Shown: piece by piece, positions 55,350 to 64,000 of the stretch
How positions within the stretch are numbered: the first letter of the stretch is position 1
Layout: every line of letters begins with the position of its first letter
Origin: Owenia fusiformis
Lineage: Eukaryota > Annelida > Polychaeta > Sabellida > Oweniidae
Direction of reading: 5' to 3'
NCBI GenBank assembly: GCA_903813345.2
Contig: CAIIXF020000007.1
Coordinates: 30,102,698 to 30,166,697 of the forward strand
Length of the DNA stretch: 64,000 nucleotides
The notes under the pieces: generated by a model
What the model was told of the DNA's origin: nothing
Database searches by the model: none
Seen by the model: the letters and a program-made list of their open reading frames with translations, nothing else
Made by a program: the position numbers and the translations under genes

Positions 55350-56535
55350 CCTAAAACAATTTGGTCAATTTAAAGCAAGTTGGAAAATACCTTTTGACCT
55401 TAAGAAGAACTTCTGAGAACATGTAGATGATTTTGAAAAAGAAATTAGTCAATTTGAAGCAAGTTGAAAAAAGACCTTTTTGACCTTGAGAAGGTCATTG
55501 AAGGTCAAAGGTCAAATCTAAAGTCAGATTTGAATTTCTGAGAACATGTAGATGATTTTGAAAAAAAAAATTAGTCAATTTGAAGCAAGTTGAAAAAAAG
55601 AGCTTTTTTGACCTTTTTTGACCTTGAGAAGGTCATTAAAGGTCAAATGTCAAATCTAAAGTCAGATTTGAATTTCTGAGAACATGTAGATGATTTTGAA
55701 AAAAAAAATTAGTCAATTTGAAGCAAGTTGAAAAAAAGAGCTTTTTTGACCTTGAGAAGGTCATTGAAGGTCAAATGTCAAATCTTAAGTCAAATCTAAA
55801 GTCAGATTAGAATTTCTGAGAACACGTAGATGATTTTGAAATTTTTTTTAGTCAATTTGAAGCAAGTTGAAAACAGACCTTTTTGACCTTTTTTGACCTT
55901 GAGAAGGTCATTAAAGGTCAAATGTCAAATCTAAAGTCAGATTTGAATTTCTGAGAACATGTAGATGATTTTGAAAAAAAATTAGTCAATTTGAAGCAAG
56001 TTGAAAAAAGACCTTTTTGACCTTGAGAAGGTCATTGAAGGTCAAATGTCAAATGTAAAGTCAAATCTAAAGTCATATTTGAATTTCTGAGAACATGTAG
56101 ATGATTTTGAAAAAAAAATTTAGTCAATTTGAAGCAAGATGAAAAAATACCTTTTTTGACATTGAGAAGGTCATTGAGGGTCAAATGTCAAATCTAAAGT
56201 CAGATTTGAATTTCTGAGAACACGTAGATGATTTTGAAAAAAAAATTAGTCAATTTGAAGCAAGTTGAAAAAAGACCTTTTTGACCTTTTTTTGACTTTG
56301 AGAAGGTCATTGAAGGTCAAATGTCAAATCGTAAGTCAAATCTAAAGTCAGATTTGAATTTCTGAGAACACGTAGATGATTTTGAAAATTTTTTTTAGTC
56401 AATTTGAAGCAAGTTGAAAACAGACCTTTTTGACCTTTTTTGACCTTGAGAAGGTCATTGAAGGTCAAATGTCAGATCTTAAGTCAGATTTGAATTTCTG
56501 AGAACACGTAGATGATTTTGAAAAAAAATTATTTG
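55350..56535. repeat. Minisatellite (126-148 bp units) rich in AGGTCA/TGACCT
   Basis: About nine units sharing TTTCTGAGAACATGTAGATG, AGTCAATTTGAAGCAAGTTG and TGACCTTGAGAAGGTCATTG, then AAGGTCAAATGTCAAATC. Unit starts at about 55409, 55536, 55673, 55813, 55949, 56086, 56212, 56360 and 56498. It lies in intron 1 of gene C. Confidence 0.85.
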
Positions 56536-59150
56536 TGGAGTCATATTCAATTAAGACGGGATAGTGGATAGTGGATGCGTGTTTTTTTTTAAATTATGGT
56601 ATTCACCTAATCATAACACTGGATATTATATCGTGTAATAACATGTAGTAAAAAGCTATTCGTTTATAGTTATTATTTCTGTCTCGATATCTCGATGTTT
56701 TACACAATTTGCTGAATATAAAAATTAATTTATCTTATGTACAGCTAAATAGATATGGTAATCTAATTTGTTAAAAGGAATGTGTACCAGAATGATAAAC
56801 GAATACCACGTATATTTCTCGTAATTATACAAAATCACGTATGATTTAATGGTTTTGTCTAGCTTCTGGGCTTTATATGCTCATGAAATTGTATGTCATC
56901 TACGATCTAATTGATTTTTACAATATAAACGTTTCAGAACTTCGTCATATCAAAGAGGTTAAAGTGAAAGCATAAATGTGTTAAGCTACACTTGACAAGT
57001 GAATAGTTTAAAATGCTTAAACGGCCAGCGCATTGTCTTCAGTTACTCATTACTTACGACGCCGGCAACCGAACGCCAAACGCCGTCCACCAAACGAGTC
57101 CAAAGACTTTAACAATATCTCACCGCTTGTGATGGTGACATAATACATGACTTAATGACATAATGAAATAAAACCTTCAATCTATCTATCTGCCGATGTG
57201 GTGCTACACCGCTGGGAAGGTGAATGTATCACGTATATTCATATTGATACATACGACTTATTAGTAATTATATCATCAAGTTAATGAACTGGATTATTTA
57301 TTACTAAATTACATTAGAATATACCGGGTAACCCCGGGGATTGTAACTGACACAGAAAGTACAGTGCTATCTCTGATGATTCTATTAATTCTATTAATCC
57401 AGCGCGCATAGATATACAAAATTATCCCGTTTGAAGGTTAACAGTAAAAAGGTAAATTGCACTTTTATGTATCATCGTATCGTAAAAAGCCCCATGTAAC
57501 ACTGGTGATCCGCTCCACGCTGGTTACTGAAACGGAACCGTTTTGGTAACAAAATGTCGGAACGTCGAAGGTACGATTTCCCTTTTCCTTATTTCACGCG
57601 TTGTAGGGAGAATCCCCACGACATTTCTCGCTTATTAATTAAACAATATCCTTAATTCTTTAAACAAAATTACGACGTGATGATGTATGCTGCTTTGTGT
57701 TAATTATCGCGTATCAGAACATATGTGTTATCCCTAATTATTTTTCGCACAAAATTTCCCTCAAAAGCCATTTTTGAAACTAAAAAAGTGTTTCACATAC
57801 AAACATGTTGATAATAATGGGTAATACTACAATATAAGCCTAAGCAGGTGCGTAGCCAGCTTTCAGTCAGGAAGGTGCGATCGCCAAAAAATTTCGGTTA
57901 ACAGTCAGAGGGGCGCGACCGTGACATAAGCAACCCCTTTTGAGATTTGTTTTGCATTTTACAAAAATTGATGGAACTTCGCACCCATCGCACCCACAAC
58001 CCCCCCCCCCCCCCCCCCTGGCTACGCCTATACTATGTGGTTTAAACTTTGTTGGGCCTTTAAGAATTCCTTAGTCTATTGTTTCCTTTTTATGACTTCA
58101 TTATTGCCATAGTTACAACAATTGACATAAGCCTGTAATGTCTGATGTAGCTCAGTAATTGTTCGATGTCACGATTGATCATGAAGTTTGACATCTATGA
58201 GCTATTAATTAGATATTGCGAAGATAACTAGAAAAATTAAATTATCACGCCTGTTAGACAAGAGCATATTCGTGATTTTACCATATATGTCATTTCTTTG
58301 AAACAACTACAACTTACATAATAGTACTAAAGTTAGTTTTGATAATAAATCCGCCCGATCGTATTTATCAATTCTTCGGCGTTTCTCCTCATAATCTATC
58401 AATGCAATGCAGTTATTATCAACGCAGTTATTCGTGATTTTTGCCTCATTCAGCTAATCTTTGGGGAACGGCTTATTCTATCGCTCACGAAGCAATTTTC
58501 ATTGTAATTCACTTTCTCCTTCACCAGTATACTTTTGACTCATATCCCTAGGCCCAGAGATTAATTATCATACTATGTTGTGCAATCATGCATTTGCGTT
58601 GTCATTGCGTGACATTGTAATTTATAATTGTTATGTTTATGCCCGTGTGTTTATGTAATCGTTTCCTTTAGATAAGATTACGAATAAAGCTCTTCCGCGA
58701 TAGATAGCCGTCTCCCTATGTCAAACAATTTGTATACCTTGATGTTAGATTTTTTATTTTATATTACCTTACGTACACGTGTTCTTTGGATATAAAATTT
58801 TGATTTTACAAGATTTTAAATCTGGTTTATTAACAGAGAACATTGTCTGTCTCGGCAGAATCAATTAAAGGCTGTTGACAGCTAGCTCCAATGAGGCCCA
58901 GAGCAATAACACGGGTGTTAAAACACGAATATACCACGAGCACATGCTTTGAGGATCCGCGTTGTTTGAACCTACCGCCGAGCACACTTATACATTAAGA
59001 CCCGTTACACAGTCATGATACCGCCGAGCAAGCTCATTGCATCATTGGGTCTGCTTTACCCCCGTGAATAAGTTATCTTTAGCTGTCAATTTGTAACACT
59101 CAACGCGAGACCATCCCCTGATTCTATTTTGTCTGAAGTAGTTTGATAAT
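56536..59150. other. Gene C intron or intergenic DNA
   Basis: Mostly unique AT-rich sequence without a recognisable exon. It includes the probable MITE at 57846-58030. Confidence 0.4.
57846..58030. mobile_element. MITE with GTAGCCAG ends and poly-C tract
   Basis: Begins CAGGTGCGTAGCCAGC and ends with a long C run, then CTGGCTACGCCTA, an inverted pair. Noncoding. A lone related end lies near 29513. Confidence 0.55.
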
Positions 59151-59154
59151 TTGA

Positions 59155-60145
59155 TTTACATTTTATTTACTTTTTTTCATCAAATTTAAAAAGTATACAT
59201 CTTGGTGAAAAATTATACAAGTCACTCTATCACCCATTCATTCACATTCTCCACTCATACCAGCATACTGTTAAAATCCGTTTTCATTTTTAAACAATAA
59301 TCTAAATATGCCTTAAAGTTGTAATAATTTGGAGGCTCTTGTTGCATTTTCTTATTATATAAGTAGTACTTTCCTATAATAATTACCATATTTTCAAAAT
59401 CACTCCATTTTGGGTTACCAAATAAGCAGAGAAAATTTTTCGAGATCTTTTAATGTATTATCTATTATTGATTTCCAAAACTGTTTCGTATAATCACAAT
59501 TAAAGAAGATGTGGTCACAAGTTTCTATGTTCACATGGCAAAATTCACACATTGGTGAAGGTGTTATTTTGTATTGAAAGAGTTCACTGTTTGTATACAA
59601 AATATTGTTTAAGAGCTTATATTGAAATGCCTTATGTCTTGAATATGTCAGGGTTTTATGAAAGTGTTCATAGTAAAATGACCAATCTTCTTCTTTAATA
59701 TGATATTTATCTGATAAAGTGTGTTTTGCTGTTGGATATTCTGCAATAGCTTCCAGCAATATTTTATAAAATCCTCTAGATGTGCATTTTAAAAAGTTGA
59801 CTTCTGTATCGCTTTTTATTACCGTTATATTCTCTAGAGATACCTGCAGGTCATCCATGTTTCCATTCGGTACTCTTAACCAATCTGATGGTATTGCCTG
59901 ATTGAGAGGCCATACCATTTTAGCAGATAATTGTGTGAAAGTCCAGTTTGCATTTTCCATGATTTAATCATACCATTAAGTATAACATCTTTGATTCTGT
60001 ATATGTAAATATGTTTTGATTCTGAAAAAAAATCTTTGATTCTTAGAAAACCTTTAAATTCTTTCCAAAATATTGATTTATTTCTAATGACAATGTTCTC
60101 ATTATTCCAAATTATTTCATTGAAATCTTAGCTTTTTTATACATA
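59155..60145 (-). pseudogene. 5'-truncated LINE (non-LTR retrotransposon), 3' end of the RT ORF
   Basis: Minus-strand frames give the post-RT part of a LINE polyprotein: SIFWKEFKGFLRIKDF near 60070, then HKAFQYKLLNNILYTN, then the C-terminal zinc finger CEFCHVNIETCDHIFFNC (C-x2-C-x8-H-x4-C) followed by FWKSI. After a frameshift near 59415 the frame resumes as NPKWSDFENMVIIIGKYYLY and NFKAYLDYCLKMKTDFN. The catalytic RT and endonuclease are absent, typical of 5' truncation. Dead copy. Confidence 0.8.
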
Positions 60146-60222
60146 TTTGGCTTTTTGTCACACTTTGACACGTGGATTATACTGTCAGCCCAGACTTTGG
60201 CGTTATTTTTTTAGTTAAAAAC

Positions 60223-61467
60223 CATAGACACGTCGCAAAAAGTTCGCGCACGTGCTGTACACATTTTCGCTATTTAACACGGCAGAATGTGACGCTTTTT
60301 GAGAAAAATGTACACATATGGAAATCCTTTCGTCCTCCCCATTTGCCTCTATATCTCAAAATATTTAAGGCACATACAACAGAAAACACGTACGTTTGCG
60401 AACAAAATCAATTAATTATTGTAAACTAGAGTTTATGAGCAAAATAATCATGTATGATTTATCAAAAATTGGTCTCGTATTATTTGTTTTATGTATACCT
60501 GAAAAGTTGAAATCGGGATAACTTTTGAAATACTGATCAGAATTTTACTATGACGTGTCGCAAAAAGCTCGCGCACGCATTGTTACACATTTTGTGGCGT
60601 AATCCAGAGGATCCTCGCTTTTAACATAATAGAATGTGACGTTTTTGAGAAAAATGTACACACATGAAAATCCTTTCGTCCTCCACATTTACCTCTATAT
60701 CTCAAAACATTTTAGACAAATAACTCTGATATCATATATATATTGTTAATGGGCTAGGAGCATCATAAAACACGAATCAATTGATATTTTAGGTGAAATA
60801 AATATACGTGTTGCTGTGCTTGAAAATAGGCGAATGGCGTAAATTAGCCATATTTTAATGAATTTTGAAAACCTTTCGTCCTCCACTTTTCCACATACAA
60901 CAGAAAACACATACTTTTGTGAACAAAATCAACTATTTATTAATAAACTAGAGTTTAGGAGCAAAATAATCATGTATGATTTATTAAAAATTGATCTCGT
61001 ATTTTTTGTTTAATGTACACCTGAAAAGTTGAAGGTACCAAAAAATGAGCAAAAAAGGTCGCTGTCAACAGATTCTATTTTTCAGACTCTATGACGTCAC
61101 AATATGGGACGCTTACTAAAATTCATCCTTTGAAATAAAACTTCCATCTACCTTTATCAAGACGAAAAATAAGTATAATAGTCATATATTGTTTGAGTTA
61201 TGAGCGTTTAAAGACGAAAAATAATTCAAAATGTAACGTGTCGACATGGGATATTTGCCAGATGTTTTGGTAAAAAACTCTTTTTTAAAAACGAACGCGC
61301 AAAAAATGTGAACGGAGTGTAGTTGATCTAAAATCTTCATCGAAACAGCTTTAAAATGATATATAACTTTAATTAGAATATTATCTTATAATCCGGGGAA
61401 TCAAAGTTACATTCACGCGATACCCTTAAAAAACAAATGCGCCACCTTTTTGCGACACGTCTATAAT
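60223..61467. mobile_element. TIR element with GACACGTCGCAAAAAG ends
   Basis: About 1.24 kb between ATAGACACGTCGCAAAAAG at the left and CTTTTTGCGACACGTCTATA at the right. An internal copy of the end (GACGTGTCGCAAAAAGCTCG) at 60553 and repeated blocks (TCCTTTCGTCCTCC at about 60328, 60675 and 60868; CTAGAGTTTA at 60427 and 60950) show internal duplications. No transposase recognised. Confidence 0.6.
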
Positions 61468-63690
61468 TTCACATTTTATTCAAAAGAACATGTGCATTTA
61501 TGATGTCACAATTGCATAACGGCTACAGTTCAAATTGTCTTATATGAACGCTTTTGAAATTTTTGAAATTGTGTAAGGTTTTGAAGGCGAAAGAGACAAG
61601 CAATAAGGTTACCTTTATTTAACCTTCTAATTTAGGTCTGATTTCAAAAGAAAATTAACTGCACAATATTGTCATGGCGAAATTTACAAAACAATAACCG
61701 ATTTCTTTATTTTTCAAATAATATAAAAATAAGAGTTGCTTTTAGAGACCTTGAAAAATGTAACGCATCGATTTTTTACCACAAATCCCGAAATATTGTC
61801 TTCGAGATCTTGTTGCTCTGTGAATTTTACCAGGATTGAATAAGAATAAAGCATGTTATTTTTAGGTTGACTAAACTTGACAAAATGTATCACCTTTCCC
61901 TAAAGTCAGCTCATGGATATTATAATTAGCAAACCTGAAATCTCTGACAGTCAGAGTAGGGCAGATTTTCGCGGGAAAATCTTAACACATTAGAACCCAA
62001 TGTGAATCGTGACGGAAACAGGCTAATTTTATTGTCAAATTATGTTGAGTAGTAATAATATTTGTGATAAATGTCATGGGATTTAATAATTATACTCACG
62101 TCTATATTCCCCCTTCTTTATATTGTTCTGGGGAATCAAATGAATAGAGAAATATTAATGTGAAGAGTCCAATGTTTCCTGTACATTTTCAAAAATACGC
62201 CGACTGTACAAAAGCCCATGTTTAGTTCTTGACTGTCAAAATCCCATGGTAATCTTAGTTCGTGTAATATTTTCTCATGGGGTGAAGAAGGGATTAACCT
62301 TGAAGAAAAAGTATTCGACTCTCAAATCTAAGCCAACATGCGTTATTTTCACTTACGTTCAGCCACCTATTATACCACATGACAATGTTACTTTTATGTC
62401 TACTGCCGAAGAATTTGACAATGGTTACGTAAGTGATGACTAATTTCATTGAACAATGTTAAGGCCATTTATGTATGAGATAATGTACCAGAGTTGCTTG
62501 TTTTACCCACGATCGTCTATTTGAAGAGATTTATATCTCGAAAAGCCCAGGGGCGTTCTTTTCAAACTTTTTAGAGAACTTTCAGGATAATTTTGGACGT
62601 AGCTAGACCTACAAGAAGCTCCAGCATTTCAAGCCCGTAGTAAGGATTTACCTGGGGGAGGTTTTTGACTGTTTTGGCAAAAAATCATGCGAAAGGTGCT
62701 CAGAATGGTGAAAAACTGCATGATTTTGAAATAATGTCTGGCTAGGGCGGCCGCTTCTTCCGCTCACCCCCCCCCCCCCCCTTTGCTACGGGCTTGTAAT
62801 TAAGCTTAGAATTGCAATTAAGATGCAAACTACTACAGTATGATGAATATTAGTTTCTTCAATATATATAAATTGCAAATCATTATACATGCCCAATCGC
62901 GAATTATTTGGGCAATCCGGTGAGAAAAATGCAAATGCAAGTGGACTCTAACATTTAAGCATAATGAACTATTTAATTGAATAATCATGATAAATGTATA
63001 TTCTTAATCCATACAGTCTTATTGGTTGAATGATTGTCAATCTTTGGTTTGCGTAATTGGATTCACTTTGTTAACAGACTAGCACTCGTATCACAATTAT
63101 TTCTATGGTTTGATTTACCGGATGGTGTATTTAAGACACAGTTTAAGGCAAAATAGTCAGAAAAATATATTTCACTCATTCGACGATCTAATAGTAATTG
63201 AAGTTTTGGCGCGAAATGTGCCCTGCTTTGACGTCATTGATTTTCATCGACCAATCAGCGCAGAGGTCAAATGAGTACACTGATTACGCCCTATTGCCCA
63301 TTGTTTTTTGTTTTTGTATTTTGACGCCATAATGTGACGCTAATTGTCACCAGTTTCGTGCGACATGTATGTATAAAAATAGCTATCATTTCAAACAGCT
63401 GTGTCTTAATCATTTCATTTCAACACATGACGAACGCACGCACGTCTTAATATTGGTATACTGTTCCATACGACAAAAATGAAGAACTTTAAGGTGACAG
63501 ACACTACATTGACGCGGTTGGAGTCAAGACAAGTTAATCTTAAATGTGATCACGTTGAGAAAATTAGTATTTCCAGATTGCTTGTGGAAGTAATACTTTA
63601 CCCCAATAGAAAGAATAGCGTGTAAAAGTGTAGTTGGTGGCTCAATTTGTTTCTATAATCTTTAAAAATGATAGAATTGCACGTCATATA
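61468..63690. other. AT-rich DNA with one MITE
   Basis: No exon recognised. Includes the element at 62629-62798. Confidence 0.4.
62629..62798. mobile_element. MITE with AAGCCCGTAG ends and poly-C tract
   Basis: From AAGCCCGTAGTAAGGATT to CCCCTTTGCTACGGGCTT: inverted ends of about 15 bp with a C run before the right end, the same organisation as 57846-58030 but a different terminal sequence. Confidence 0.6.
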
Positions 63691-63691
63691 T

Positions 63692-64000
63692 ACACTCCCC
63701 TCCATAAGTTTGGCAACCTTTTTTCCCCATTGAACTACGTGTTAACGCCTCTTTACCTTTGCATTTTTATTTACTTAACCCGCGATGAAAATACTTATAC
63801 TATTGATGGAAACGTAATTTGACTTTAATTCCAATACCTCCAAATTTTCTCAATTTTTTTCCTCAATTACAATTGGTCGAAAATTGATGATGAATTTGAT
63901 GAATTTTTGAAAATCGAAATTCCCATGTTAACCAATGGGAAATGGTAGGTTTGCCACAAGTTATATGACAGAATATCCATCCATCCGAGTCCTTGCAAAA
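63692..64000. mobile_element. Possible left end of a Tc1-like element
   Basis: TACACTCCCCTCCATAAGTT followed by TGGCAACC resembles the terminal repeat of Tc1-type transposons (TACAGTCCCCTCC-like). The rest would lie beyond the window. Confidence 0.4.

Noticed and set aside
1-64000. CRISPR array, bacterial operons, tRNA or rRNA genes
   Set aside because: Tandem repeats present are satellites and minisatellites without unique spacers; no operon structure, and no tRNA cloverleaf or rRNA sequence was recognised by eye.

Overview
This is AT-rich, intron-rich, repeat-laden eukaryotic DNA from an animal, most likely a marine invertebrate. The evidence is animal-only extracellular domains on small exons with GT-AG borders (antistasin-like, von Willebrand C, lustrin-type and immunoglobulin domains), the first exon of a GABA-B-receptor-like class C GPCR, and animal transposon families (mariner/Tc1, Ty3/Gypsy, LINE, probable Crypton, many MITEs). 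A hemichordate, other invertebrate deuterostome or lophotrochozoan would all fit. I cannot fix the species, and no bacterial or organellar genes are visible. Layout: 1-3.6 kb is a satellite with a monomer of about 180 bp and an internal orientation switch. 3.6-26 kb is mostly transposon debris: an orphan VWC exon (4.7 kb), CACTA-ended and CCGGTG MITEs, duplicated noncoding blocks, an internally deleted mariner (11.4-12.6 kb), a Ty3/Gypsy relic broken by two insertions (12.7-16.4 kb), a 5-kb nested foldback structure (16.7-21.8 kb) and a probable Crypton relic (22.3-23.2 kb). Gene A (+ strand, 26.4-43.1 kb) is reconstructed here from 20 exons whose intron phases all agree. It encodes about 944 residues of a secreted-type, cysteine-rich modular protein: a CxxxC helical exon, six antistasin-like modules each followed by a short partner module, two lustrin-like repeats, six short VWC/pacifastin-like modules and one full VWC domain. 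Its introns carry several transposons and minisatellites. Its 5' end (signal peptide) was not found. Gene B (+, 46.04-52.28 kb) is a complete 11-exon model of 684 residues: hydrophobic leader, possible propeptide ending at a furin-like RKKR site, four Ig-like domains, then a cysteine-rich/EGF-like tail and a stop, with no transmembrane segment seen. Gene C (+, from 55.0 kb) shows only the first coding exon of a GABA-B-like receptor; no further exon was recognised before the window ends. Its first intron holds a minisatellite packed with AGGTCA hexamers. A truncated LINE lies at 59.2-60.1 kb, a TIR element at 60.2-61.5 kb, and mostly featureless AT-rich DNA to the end. Genes A and B both look extracellular and lie 3 kb apart on the same strand; any functional link is inference. 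Gene models rest on open frames, splice borders and phase consistency read by eye, not on transcript data or database searches.
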